Assembly: GCF_032062135.1 (NCBI RefSeq) | Contig: NC_092859.1 | Location: 68,624,637 to 68,688,636, forward strand | DNA length: 64,000 nt | DNA from: Pyxicephalus adspersus | Taxonomy: Eukaryota; Chordata; Amphibia; Anura; Pyxicephalidae | Direction: 5' to 3' | Shown: one piece after another, positions 10,198 through 20,639 of the stretch | Layout: every line of letters begins with the position of its first letter | Position numbering within the stretch: the stretch's first letter is position 1 | Program-made: the position numbers and the translations under genes | The notes under the pieces: generated by a model | The model's input: the letters and a program-made list of their open reading frames with translations, nothing else | Told to the model about the DNA's origin: nothing | The model's database searches: none

Positions 10198-13100
10198 GAA
10201 GGGGGGAGGGGTGATAGGGAAACTGTTTTAACAAAAAGGAATAGGAACTTGGGTGCTTCCATCTACCAATGTAAAAAAAAAGAAAAAATTTAACTCTTCA
10301 TTATGAAATTAGTCTTTAATAAAAGATAATACAGTAGTGTAAAACTGCCCATCAGCAGCACAAATTTGATGAGCAATACTAGGACTAAATTTATTGAAGA
10401 CAAAGAACAGAGGCTGGGGTTTTACTGCAAGAATTGGGGTACTGTAGTGCAATAGTGTGAAGCTGACAAGTAACATGACAGTTCATTGAGTCCTCATTGG
10501 CATATACCTAACTTTTGTTAGGGATAGGGAAGTACAGTGTACCAATGTAGGTGACATAATAGGCATGATTTAGACAAACAATGCAGTGGTGTGCTGTAAA
10601 CAGAAGTAAATTCCAAGATCAGTTGGTCAGTAACAAGTGAATGTTGTGATTTAAATACCTCAAAGTTAAAAAGGCCTTTTCAACATAAATATCAACATAA
10701 TATACAGTTTTTCAATTGACTCTAACCTCTGTTTGTCAGCATCCCATGTTCTGCTTGCTTTTTGCGCTGTGGGAACTTGGGGACCAGGTAAGACTTGAAA
10801 CTCTCTGGCAATTCCTGGCAAATGTGGTTCAGGGTTACTGCTTTTGGTATGAATAATTCACCCGGAGCCACACTCGGGATTACCCAATAAATGCTTAACA
10901 TAGTCTTGGCATAGGGTAACTAATTTGGAAGCAATCAATTAACCTATTGGATATGTTTGTGATTTTCAAGGAAACCCAGACAAAACAGTTTGCAATAGAG
11001 TAGAACTTTGCCTACAGTGGTATGACTTTCTCCCCAGACCTGAATGCTTGGAATTACAGAAGGATAGTAAACAAATTGAGACATTTAAAGTACAATTCAT
11101 GTGAAACCCCAGCCAAAAAACAAGATAAACATGAATAGCAAATGAAAAGACAATGCAACAAAATCAGCTTTTGCTGCAAAATTTACTATCATTTTACCCT
11201 GATGACCAGCATCATTTAACAAACTTCACGTAAACCCAGATTATTGTGGACCCACCCCAAGCCTGTGATTGACTAGTGAAAGAAGAAGCATTACCATGTT
11301 GAACTCTTTTCTCAGTCATTTTGCTTTCCCTTTCTACCAGCATGCTTTTTGTCAGCATGTGAACGGATTGGCTTCTTGTACCTCCTTCCTCCTCTAACAC
11401 TACAACCCTGCTGAGGTTGATAATAAATGCAGGCATTTATTTTACTTGCGTTAACAAAGACACACGAACATTAAGGTTAGATTCACGCTTTGCCATTTTT
11501 GTGTTTTGTTTGCTAAATAACATGCATTGCCTTGAAAATGCCCAATTCAATTAAAAGGGCTGACAATGCTCAAGTACACACCAAAAAGAGATATTCAGCA
11601 TTTTTTCCAATGTAGTAAACCACAATGCACAGTAATACATTTTCTTGCATTGTGCGGCAGTGCAATATACAGTATGTAAGTCAGAGTTTAGTGCATTGGA
11701 ATGGTGTTAAAATTGAATAGTACCACACCATGCTAGGACACATGTATTACAGTAATGCATGTATTGGGCTACATATATACAACTCTCCCCATTATAAAAG
11801 TGTGTTTCAGTTTTAATCATGCATTTGTCTGTTGCATAGCTGCAATAATCTGTGTGCCTTTGCTTATCTGTTCAGCTTTCTAGTAGAAAAGCATTGACTT
11901 TAAAATGATAGGTCTGTTTTACATACACACACTAGAAAATCTGTATATAGACCTAATTTATCTTCAAACTCTATATTGACAGCTTTTTTTTTAAGGGAAT
12001 ATTTAAGAGCATTTTAGTTTGCAATCATCATGCTAAATGTCCCTATACCAGAGCATTTAATACAAGAGGAACACCCCATGTAGGGAAAAGCGGAAGAAGA
12101 TTAGGAGAAGTATAAAGCTGGCATGTTATCATAGCAAAAGCATCAACTCTACTATGCTTGACTTCATGGATATTAAATATTTTTTCCCTGATGGCAGGCT
12201 TAGTTAAATAAACATGGCATTTACAAATGCAAAGCTTTTTATAAACATGTTTTAGGGGGGAAATTAGCAGGTTGAAAAACTCTTTTAATCATGACTCTTC
12301 AGTCGAATCAGCTCATATGGCGCTGTTTAAATACCAGAAGTAACAGATTACCAGTGTATAGCCAACTTTCCTCTGCGGTTTTCAGCATTGTTTATGCAAA
12401 ACTGTTTTCAAATACTCCGCAGCTATTCACTTCTATATTCTACATTTGGCACCAACACGAAAATGCAATTTCCTTAATTGTAAAAAAAAAAAAAAAACTT
12501 GTGAATGTCACTATTTCTTTGCCTTGCATTGAAATTACCTAAATCTGAATTGATAACATATTTGTAAATAGGATTTGCGTAATAATCCACAGATGTACCC
12601 TTTTTGGAAAGGCACACAAACTTTATTCTTATTTTTACTTTTAATATATTTTTATGAGTGCATGTTTACCAAATTACTTAACGAAAAATTACTTGATATA
12701 CCTACTTTTTCATAGTTCATTTTCTGTCATTTCCTTCACATTTTAGCAAAACTTAAACAAATTATTCAAATGAAAGAAAATGTCTAGTAACATTTGATCA
12801 GTTTTATTTTAGCATTTGTAGGTTTAGTTTTTTTTTTTTTTTTACACAATGTGTTATTTTACAAATTCCCAGGACATAACCTTCAGATTATTTGGCTTGC
12901 TGGGCTTTCTAATAAAAAGTGCAGCACTGCATCCATATCTCTTCCTAGGAGAAAGGGGGATAGTTTATCTTCAGAGAAGTGCAGTTTGATCTCCTACACA
13001 GTAATACAATTAGGCCTTCAAATTCTTTTTCAGTCTTCTCAAAATACTAGACATGCTTTGAACCTTATGGATTCATGAACAAATCATTAAGGACCTACAA

Positions 13101-13489
13101 GCTTATCCAAATTATAGCTTTGTCTCTGTTACGGTCTTGTGGGTGGCCATCCCTCTTTCTTGGGAAGTATATGATAAATATATAATAATATATATGTACC
13201 TGACATAGAATTCAAGGACAGTCCCATTTCTTTTTTGTAGGTCCTTATGCTGTTTTGTTGTTTCTTCCTTGGAACCCTGGAGACATACTTTGATGATTCC
13301 GTAAAAATTTTTTTATCAATGCCTAAAACGATATCTAATTTAGGCATGACCAGATTTTCCATTAATTTTGTAAAAATATTATTTTTTTTCTGTTGCATTA
13401 GCAGTGTTTTTTGTTTTTTGGTATATTTGTACCAATATATAGATAAGGGTTGCTCAAAAAGCATTCCATGAATAACATTAAAGTTTTTT
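10198..13489. other. Region without recognisable genes
   Basis: No conserved coding frame was recognised. A short CCGGAGCCACACTCGGG segment near 10861-10877 resembles the CGAGTCACACTCGGGG part of the TTAA MITE at 23780 and may be a scrap of that family. Homopolymers occur at about 12482-12497 (A) and 12826-12843 (T). Confidence 0.5.
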
Positions 13490-13527
13490 TAGCGGTTCCC
13501 CCATTTAAAAAAGGTTGAGAAACATTG
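13490..13527. mobile_element. hAT-type terminus fragment
   Basis: The stretch runs from GGTTCCCCCATTTAAAAAAG to GGTTGAGAAACATTG; in reverse complement it starts CAATGTTTCTCAACCTTTTT, a close variant of the widespread hAT end CAGTGTTTCTCAACC. Only this end is recognisable. A related but opposite end is seen at 43635. Confidence 0.5.
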
Positions 13528-13548
13528 ATTTAGATGATCATTCCCTAA

Positions 13549-13583
13549 TTTCCTGAAGAAGCTCAGTGTGAAACGTGTGGAGA
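13549..13583 (+). ncRNA. Decayed hammerhead-like motif, copy 2
   Basis: CTGAAGA (13553-13559), an extra A, a poor stem II and GAAA (13570-13573) are followed by the two-pair stem III with a GT loop. The cleavage position is G (GTG), which is not allowed in active hammerheads. Stem I, TTTC (13549-13552) against GAGA (13580-13583), still pairs with one G-U although its sequence differs from copy 1. It is best read as an inactive relic of the same motif. Confidence 0.3.
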
Positions 13584-13778
13584 GAGACAGTATTATTTAA
13601 CAAGATAATGTAAATAAAAGTTCTTGTATGAATAAGTGCACAATATATAGTGCTATGAGGGTATTGTGATTTACTGTTTGATACAATGGTCCAACATAAC
13701 AGGTTTGATGTCCCTTTCCATCCTTCACATAGAAAATGAAGGGGGTGTTAAGCCTTTATAAAAGTTTGTGCCAACAAA

Positions 13779-13950
13779 AGCACCTGGGATGTAATGGAAT
13801 TAGATATACATACCATAGATGTGCAGCTAACAAATCTACAGCAACTGCATGATGTTATCATGTCAATATGGATCAATATTCCTGAGAAATCCTACAGTAC
13901 TTTGTTTATTCTATACCATAAGTAATTGTGGCAGTTCTGAAAGCAAAAGT
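13779..13950 (+). pseudogene. Tc1-like transposase, C-terminal relic
   Basis: The stretch matches the end of a common vertebrate Tc1/mariner-type transposase. A segment related to HLWDVVE is followed by a DVQLTNLQQLHDVIMSIW-like run around 13815-13875, then a degraded segment and AVLKAKV-like codons near 13930-13950. Indels break the frame and there is no intact catalytic region. The same family is represented by a larger relic at 59935-60520, which stops just where this copy begins to be readable. It is a dead fragment with no predicted product. Confidence 0.65.
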
Positions 13951-14348
13951 GTATTATCATTTTTTATTTGTACTAGACTCCAGGGGTGGGTCCTGGATGG
14001 CATGTCTGTTCCTCAACCTAGTTGTAGTCCCTTAAAAAAAAAAACAGGTTATGAACTGCAGAAAGAATCCCAGATATTCTGATGGCCAATGGCCTGATTT
14101 TGTTGCAGGGCCTTGGAGTCTGGGATATGGGTGAAAGATTCAGTCCTGGGCAGTCCCTGCATTTAGCTGAAATACCTGTATAGTCATTTGTTCTTATCTA
14201 TCTGTAAAAACAGAGTGCCCTTCTGTACCAGCCACTTTTGTTTATATTTGATCATCATCTGACGTTATTTTGTTTGGGACAAATAAATGGAATAAATTAA
14301 TTTGAGATTATTGACAGATCCTCTCCAATATCACATATACATTTACTG

Positions 14349-14389
<41 letters not shown>

Positions 14390-15689
14390 ATTACTTGCAA
14401 GGTATATGTATTACTGTCACAGAAATCGCAGCCTCCTCCCTGGCAATTCTTTTATTATCTCCTATTTTGCAAAGGATGCTTTTGTTCAGACATTTTTCTT
14501 GGTTAGCATCAAATTCCTGGACTGAGGTGCCAGAATCGTGATACCTTTTGAAGTTCTTGCGTTCACAATTGTCTGACATTAAATGACAGCTTGCACTGTT
14601 GCAATGTTCCAGTCTGACCATTGAGAGGGAGGAGACACATGTAATGCTTACCTCCATCTGCAGCAGACTACTGGCATTTTATATAGACTAACAAGTTACA
14701 ACTTTCTTGAAAATTTACTGCAACTGTGTCAACAATGTGACATGGCAGAAGGTATTTATGTAGAATTGTTAATTTACTGCAAGGTCAGTTTTTATTATGT
14801 TATGCAAAGGGCAAAAAGGATGTTCACATATCTATAGCATATTTTTAGATTTCAGGGCAATGATAGTAGAAGACCAAAAAGTGAATAGCAATTGTTATTG
14901 GTACCCACATTTTGTGAGGTGTACCTTTGCCGCATTTGATAAAACACTCTATATTTTGTTATGTTAAAACACACTTGTACAGCTAAAAAATATATTTACA
15001 ATGATTTATGATTTTAATGTGTTTACATACACTCTACTACTAAATTGTTTTCTGGTAATGTGAAATGGTATGGTTAACTCATGCAGAAAAAGATATACTT
15101 CTTAGTGATGCAATACTTTCCCACATCTGCTGGTAATTATCACCTAAGGAGAATATATGTGAAAATGTTTGATCTTGGTAAGACTTATGTCATTTCTATT
15201 TACAAAGATCTCTGTGAATATCAGCTTCTGCAAAATCTGTAGATACAAAGGATTAGGCCTTCTTTTCTAGCTTAACAGTGCAATGAACATTTCTGGCTAA
15301 AGTCAGACAAACGCTCTCTTCTGAGTGTTCAAATAAAAAAAGAACCTTCTTTAGTAATACTAATAAAAAGTAGAAAATAGTTTAAAAATCTTAAGTTATT
15401 TTCATAATCCTCACTCCTCAAATTGTCATTCTTCTGTGAAATAACACAGGTCATATATTTTCTGCCAAAACAGCAGCTCATTGTTTAAGCAGAGCATTTT
15501 ACGCAATAGGCCCAGCAAAAAAAAAAGTGAAGGACTGTGTTTACCATAGACCAGTTCTTTCTCTTTAGTCTTCCTTACTGATTCTGACTTTTCATCAGTG
15601 TTGCATGTTGCTAGTCCTCTTGTTACTACTGGTACTATACAGTAGCATAGGGTATCTGAAGCCCACATAGGTTAATCAGGTAGTCCAAA
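13951..15689. other. AT-rich spacer with a TA microsatellite
   Basis: No conserved coding frame was recognised. A (TA)n tract lies at about 14356-14385. The 88-codon minus-strand frame at 14391-14657 and the 80-codon frame at 15426-15668 have no identifiable motif. Confidence 0.5.
14356..14385. repeat. (TA)n microsatellite
   Basis: About 15 uninterrupted TA units. Such tracts are common in AT-rich vertebrate DNA and often vary in length. Confidence 0.9.
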
Positions 15690-16200
15690 TCCCAAAGGAT
15701 GACATGTCCATAAATAATGTGGCAACAAGGTTTTCTGTGTCTCCTGGCACAGTCTCAAGAGCACAGAACAGATGCCAGAAGTGCTGGAGAGGGCCAGAGA
15801 AAGGCAACAAGGCAACAGGACTTCTATTTTTTTCTTGGTTAAAGCAGGAAAAGAAAGAAAACCAGAGCCTTGGAAGATGGCCTTCATCAGGCTACTTATG
15901 TCTATAGGAATTACAACCTGGCACTTGTTTTTTGCCAAAAAATACCAGAATTGGAAGGGTTGCAACTGCTCCTTGCTTATTTTATAGATGGCAGCAGGTT
16001 CACACTGGCTATTTGTGACAGTAGTGAGTGTTAGGCTGCCTGCAAAATGATCTAGAATGACCATTTTGGCTGTAGATCAGTGATGGCCTGGAGGGAATAT
16101 ACTTGGAGAGATGCACAGATCTCCATATATCAGCTAATGGTACCCTTACTGCTGGTTCTGTGATGAAATCCCCAGGATCATTGACTAGAGATACAGATAA
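15690..16200 (+). pseudogene. Tc1-like transposase relic (second family)
   Basis: The plus strand reads as the N-terminal and middle part of a Tc1-type transposase. The DNA-binding segment NVATRFSVSPGTVSRA lies near 15717-15770, then QQATYVYR-like codons, then SRFTLAICDS and NDHFG..SVMAW around 16000-16090, equivalent to the RFTLSTCD and GGGSVMVWGG blocks of the family. Several frameshifts and an in-frame stop interrupt it and the C-terminal DDE half is not recognisable. Tc1 transposases cut and paste DNA at TA sites; this copy cannot make one. The 130-codon minus-strand frame over the same DNA is a shadow. Confidence 0.7.
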
Positions 16201-16723
16201 ACAAAATGCTTGACCCCTGTTTATCTAAATTTACTTACAAATATACATGCTTTGTTACATAAATACAAAGTGGTTCAGTTAATATATTTATATACATCTA
16301 CAGATATTTGCCAATACATTTCCTTAGATAGATACCTGAAATCAAGATTTATGGTTGCAAGGACATGTTTCAGTGATAAATTGAAAAAAAAAATCCATAT
16401 TTTTAGAAACCCTACACAACAATCCATTTTGCTTTGTGAGGGCCAGACGGAAATCTGCTGATGCCAAGGTAATATATTTTCTAGCTAGTGACAGTTGTAC
16501 TTGGACAGCCCTGTCAATTCCCCTATGATCTGCGGTAATTTCCCAGAGACAAAATTGTGATAGCCATCCTTTAAATTTCCTGTTAACCCTTGCCTGTAAG
16601 CCATAAGATTTGTCTTTTGAAATATACAGTTGTGTCCTTGAGGATGTGTATGAATTTAGGTAAACAAAGGCATGTAGTCCCTAGGGACAGATGTTTTAAC
16701 CTTTGCTTAATGTAGCATTTTAT
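16201..16723. other. Spacer without recognisable genes
   Basis: No conserved coding frame or transposon end was recognised between the Tc1 relic and the Ngaro element's outer repeat. Confidence 0.5.
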
Positions 16724-16772
16724 AACACCTGTCCTCACGACAACTTTGTGTCACATGAGGCACCCCTCCTAC
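16724..16772 (-). repeat. Ngaro copy 1 split repeat B2
   Basis: These 49 bp match 17280-17328 with a single difference (CAACTTTGTG against CAACCTTGTG). The pair forms the B1/B2 repeat of the split direct repeats; this one is the outer copy at the element's 3' end on the minus strand. Confidence 0.85.
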
Positions 16773-16876
16773 TGTAACTCCAGTAAGTTATCTCCCTCTT
16801 TCATGGATCTACAAACCACCTGGCTGCCATGACAATCACATCTTCTCCACCCATCATAAATTAAAGGAAGGGAGGG

Positions 16877-16942
16877 CTCCACCCTATCTTGTCTTTAACC
16901 CCTTATCAACACTACTCTCCCCCCTCACCCTGTCATGTGGCC
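16877..16942 (-). repeat. Ngaro copy 1 split repeat A2
   Basis: These 66 bp match 20570-20635 with about four differences. The similarity to Ngaro copy 2's 5' end (56514 onward, AGGCCCGTA...GGGCCACATGAC...GGGTGAGG) continues outward to about 16975, which suggests that the full A repeat is near 100 bp. Confidence 0.85.
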
Positions 16943-17279
16943 CTCCACTTATTTGTTAATTTTTGCTACGGGCCTGCTTGACCAGGGTAGAGGTAAGGAA
17001 GCCCTTTGGCTGAACCCCACCTTACCAGTTCACCCACTAACTAAATCCCATCAATATCAACACAAACAACATTTTTGGGATAGACTGGCCAGAGCAGCCT
17101 TTTATTAATTATAATAACTTTAAAACTTTATTAACAATAACGTTTTAGAAATTGCAAATTCTTTCAGGTCCATGAAAATAACTTTTACAAAACCCCCCAA
17201 ATATATCTTTATCACCAACACCAAGGCCCCCAGGTGCTACCACACCGACTCTCGGACAATTACTTCACAACCATCACTC

Positions 17280-17328
17280 AACACCTGTCCTCACGACAAC
17301 CTTGTGTCACATGAGGCACCCCTCCTAC
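17280..17328 (-). repeat. Ngaro copy 1 split repeat B1
   Basis: Inner copy of the 49-bp B repeat (see 16724-16772). It lies just downstream of the SGNH hydrolase remnant on the minus strand. Confidence 0.85.
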
Positions 17329-17414
17329 AAGCATGCCTATGCTTATGCTTGCGAGCACCGCCACACAAACAAAGCCTTCTGTAAACCCTCCTGCAGACTC
17401 AGGAACCACAAATA

Positions 17415-17996
17415 TGTCCCCACTGGATTTAAATGGACTCCGTCACCCTTTTAAAACAGACCAGGATCTGCTTACAGCTCCAGATGTCACACTATCACAC
17501 ATCCAATACGCACCACAAACCTGCCAACCTCTTTATTAAGTTTAATATGGGCTTTGTTCAACCGGTCCACCGATCTTGCATGTCTCCATGCCAACCGTGC
17601 AAAAATGTCAGACCACACAAACAATGTTGAGGGTAAGGCAGACCGCCACCTGAGAAAATCGAACGTAATATCCTTAATAAGTTCCCGCATGGGCCTAGAC
17701 CCAACATCATTACCCCCCACATGCAACAAAACAATATCCAGTACCCTGTCCATACGAGCATAGCGGTTAATTTCAGGAATCACTCGACTGAACTGCATCC
17801 CTCCAACCCCGATCCACCTAACCTGTGCCTCCCCTCTCAGAAATCCCAGCTGTCTCGCATTGGGTTGCACGTCCGCTCTCCTTGCACCCAATATACAAAA
17901 GAATGACCAGCCATGCAAAATTAGGCATTCAGCCTTGCATGTAATACAAAACACAACAACACGTGCAGCAAAATACACAAGTAGCACATACTTCAA
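17415..17996 (-). pseudogene. SGNH (GDSL-like) hydrolase domain of Ngaro copy 1
   Basis: The main frame (17996-17487) carries GARRADVQP and VLLHVGGNDVGSR, the GxND block III of SGNH hydrolases. Block I (GHSFVYW, catalytic Ser) lies in a neighbouring frame just upstream near 17905-17930, put out of frame by an apparent one-base loss. Block V with the catalytic Asp-His (GDGVHLNPVG) lies in another frame near 17422-17452. All three catalytic blocks are therefore present as sequence but split over three frames. SGNH hydrolases are Ser-Asp-His esterases; their job in Ngaro elements is not established. The plus-strand frames overlapping here are shadows. Confidence 0.75.
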
Positions 17997-18093
17997 GCAT
18001 ACATCACCCCATCCTCAGCTGCACAAACACCACCCACCAACCAACCTTCTTTTTCTCAGTCACTTATCATTTTTAACAACTGTGGGCCAACAT

Positions 18094-18870
18094 CTAACCG
18101 AAAACGTTCCGATTCCCAACTCCCAATGCGCATATTAGTTTCCTACAAATGCGTAGAATATACCTCCACCCTTCTCCCAACTGCAAGCAAACTTTTCTTG
18201 AATACCGCACAAAACTGGAACCGAGACACACAGGAACCATCATTGTGCAGGAAGAATGCGCCCCCACCACTCGGCCGAACACATAAATAGCTGTGCACGC
18301 ACAGGACAGACATCCGGCCTGGTGAGGCATACAGCACCAAACGGACACCTCTCCCAGCCTGGTCTGTCTAGGATTTGCGAATCCAGACCTGCAGGACACC
18401 ATCACCACACTCCACATCCCCACACATCAGTCCACCCAGTTTAGACCAGCTTGGACTCACCACCACCCCTATGCTCAACATTGCAAAAAAGGCAACTTTT
18501 AAAGACTGCACGAAAAAGAACTACCTCAAATTGGTTAGAACAAACTGTGCCCAAAAACCTGAAAATATCACCCCACGATAGAAAAGACACAGGCCTGCGA
18601 ACCCTCCGAACTCCCATCCCCTTGCCATAACCCTTTAAAGCCTGCCATACCACAAAACTTTTCGTGTCATCAGACCATCAATTTAAACAGAAATGCCAAA
18701 CCAAACGATTTCCTGTGTATGCTAACCCCGGACACACCTCTACAGAAACTACCCACCAAGAACAGCAATACCTTAGTCTCATGGTCCACCGCACCCAGAC
18801 CCCCACAATCCGACTGCAAAAATTGAAACCAATCCCTCCAAATACTTACATATGACTGCATAGGCGAGGA
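18094..18870 (-). pseudogene. Tyrosine recombinase of Ngaro copy 1
   Basis: The N-terminal core-binding part reads WRDWFQFLQ...AVDHETKVLLFLVGSFCRGVSG (18870-18670), followed after a stop by WQALKGYGKGMGVRR and NQFEVVLF (18653-18530). The catalytic half is related to copy 2 at 58150-58700, for example TDQAGRGVRLVL and the YST-H segment near 18150. The first catalytic Arg (LRIGE in copy 2) reads as Ser here (LSIGV in the best frame) and the H-x-x-R block is interrupted by a stop. The enzyme would have integrated circular element DNA; this copy is dead. Confidence 0.7.
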
Positions 18871-19226
18871 CGCTGTATTATTATTTATCGCCCCCACCAG
18901 ACCCAAATTGTCAGAATTGAACTGAATTGAACTTTTTGATTGCAGAACTCCGAACCCCAAAACTCCACTGCTACCACTATAGGAAATAATTCCAGAAAAG
19001 CCACATTTTTACACAAGCCCGCAGCTTGCCAATCATCAGGCCAAGCCCCTGCACACCACCTACCATCAAAGTAAGCCTCAAAGCCAGTGGACCCTGCCGC
19101 ATCGGTGTACAGATTCAAACCCCCATTAGATATTGCCTTGCTCATCCACAGAGTCCCACCATTATAAGATTCCAGAAAGTGACGCCACATCTTCAAATCC
19201 TCATGCAAAGTCCTGCTCAGCTGCAC
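18870..19226 (-). pseudogene. RNase H domain of Ngaro copy 1
   Basis: The frame 19226-18885 reads LYTDAAGSTGFEAYFDGRW...AGLCKNVAFLELFPIVVAVEFWG. TDAAG carries the first catalytic Asp and LELFPI the catalytic Glu, followed by a SDNLGLV block (third Asp) in the next frame near 18905. This is the DIRS-type RNase H that removes RNA from the RNA-DNA hybrid during copying. It follows the RT remnant with a frameshift. The catalytic residues appear kept but the joined protein cannot be made. Confidence 0.75.
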
Positions 19227-20092
19227 AAAATGTCCCGGGGGATGTACCTCAGACGTGGCTGCAGCAAGCCTCTACAAAATACCCTGCCTATGGGCATTAT
19301 GCGGCACACAAAGTTCAATTTCCTCAACAGTGACTGCAAATTCTGCAACCCAATCTTCCAAAGTCCACTTGCCCTTTGCACCTCCCACAACAACTCAGAC
19401 ACTTGTCCACAGGCAAGCTGCTCTCCATAGCCACAGAGTCCAAAACTATACCCAAAAAACACAACTCTGTTGTTGGCCCCACCGTCTTATCACCCGACAT
19501 GGGTACCCCAAGTTCTTCCTCTACTCGGAACTTACGCAGCCAGGCCCACACACAAGAAGTTATCCAAATAGTGGATGATAGAAGCAATCCGAGACTCCTC
19601 CCACACCATCCATTCTACTAAAACTAAAACTAAAAACAATGCACACAAATGGCACAACCCAGGTAAACACTTGTCAACAAAATAACCCCTCATCCATTTA
19701 CACCCCAGCAAGTGAAAAACGGTGTCCGGATGCACCAGCAACAACTGGAAGGCGGACTCAATGTCGGCCTTCGCTATCAAACAACCATTTCCCACCTTTC
19801 TAACGAAGGACACTTCCATGCGCCCTCCTCGATCTTGACTTCCGACTATGACCTTCCCCTTACCTACCCTCCGAAAACTAAAAATGACGTCGCTGAGGCC
19901 TACTTGAACATCAGGCCACTGTCTGCTCTGCCCGGGACCAGCATCTGGCTCAACCACCACTAACCGACATCCAGGTGTCGTGTCGTCCACAGCCTCTTCT
20001 CCTCTGGCAACGACCGCCCTAGCCGCTCGACCCAAACCCGCTGCACAAACTCTCCACATCCGCCTCCACATCCAGATCTGGCCGCCCAACAT
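19217..20092 (-). pseudogene. Reverse transcriptase domain of Ngaro copy 1
   Basis: The frame 20092-19532 contains GCLIAKADIESAFQLLLVHP (motif A, catalytic Asp), GYFVDKCLPGLCHLCALF (motif B-like) and IIHYLDNFLCVG (motif C, YLDN in place of YLDD). The remaining palm/thumb and connection region continues in other frames through GDKTVGPTTELCFLGIVLDS (19587-19324) to about 19217. The finger region before motif A is shorter than in copy 2 (57962 onward), which suggests an internal deletion between gag and RT. The second motif-C Asp is Asn. The domain would copy element RNA into DNA; at least two frameshifts disable it. Confidence 0.8.
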
Positions 20093-20438
20093 ACCTGGTT
20101 CTTCCAGCCTCCGCTAACACGGCCATCTCTCGAGGAGCCCGCCCAAGTTGAGGAATCCTCCCGCAGTCATCGCCTACTCTCCTCATGGAACGCTTTGCGG
20201 GTGGACACAGAGGGTCCCCGGTAAGGCTCCTACCACGGCGCTGGCCCCCTGGGGTCGAACTGGGGCTAAAATGCTCCGGAGGCTGTGACCTCCAAGCGCG
20301 CGTGGAAACAAGCCGCTGCACAGATGCAGCCTTAGCGACCCCCGACACAGCAGAAGCAACTTGTGACTGCAGCCACTCCAATTCATCGACCGTGCCTGCA
20401 GATCTCAACTGGCCCAACAGATCGTCCAACGATGCCAT
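20019..20438 (-). CDS. Gag-like ORF1 of Ngaro copy 1
   Basis: An open 139-codon frame starts MASLDDLLGQLRSAGTVDEL and is rich in Arg, Ser, Pro and Gly further on. It is the first frame after repeat A1 and precedes the RT, which is where the Ngaro gag sits. Its start resembles that of copy 2 (MEDIELLLGCLRNQ, 56777). It has no zinc-knuckle motif that I can see. Its last part overlaps the RT frame and is probably a truncated version of a longer gag. Homology rests mainly on position and the short N-terminal similarity. Confidence 0.55.
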   Translation of the reverse strand: MASLDDLLGQLRSAGTVDELEWLQSQVASAVSGVAKAASVQRLVSTRAWRSQPPEHFSPSSTPGGQRRGRSLTGDPLCPPAKRSMRRVGDDCGRIPQLGRAPREMAVLAEAGRTRYVGRPDLDVEADVESLCSGFGSSG

Positions 20439-20569
20439 GGTGAGTGCACTTCAACTTCTCCACAGTCGGCCTTCTTTCTGCAAAAAACCCCCCTCCTTCT
20501 ACTCCCCCTTTTTATCCTCTGACCCTCAACCCCACCTATTTCCAAATACCCCTCACACCATATCATTTA

Positions 20570-20635
20570 CTCCACCCTATCTTATCTTTAACCCCTTATC
20601 AACACTGCTCTCCCCTCTCACCCTGGCATGTGGCC
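20570..20635 (-). repeat. Ngaro copy 1 split repeat A1
   Basis: 5' terminal repeat of the element on the minus strand, about 62 of 66 bases identical to 16877-16942. Similarity to A2 stops at 20635, where A2 and the copy 2 element continue, so the outer part of A1 is missing. Confidence 0.85.
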
Positions 20636-20639
20636 TTTT

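Larger units (their letters stand above)
16724..20635 (-). mobile_element. Ngaro-type tyrosine-recombinase retrotransposon (copy 1)
   Basis: Reading the minus strand from 20635 to 16724, the order is: repeat A1, gag-like frame, reverse transcriptase, RNase H, tyrosine recombinase, SGNH hydrolase, repeat B1, repeat A2, repeat B2. The A1...B1-A2-B2 split direct repeats and a recombinase in place of a DDE integrase define the DIRS/Ngaro order; an SGNH (GDSL-like) hydrolase is known from vertebrate Ngaro elements. Such elements are copied by reverse transcription, probably through a circular intermediate that the recombinase inserts. Frameshifts and stops in every enzyme domain make this copy inactive. 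The GC-richer coding bias stands out from the AT-rich flanks. A1 looks shortened at its outer side compared with A2, so the 5' end may be truncated. Confidence 0.85.

Noticed and set aside
15672..16064. 130-codon minus-strand frame
   Set aside because: It lies opposite the Tc1-like transposase relic, which explains the sequence on the plus strand; the minus reading has no recognisable motif.
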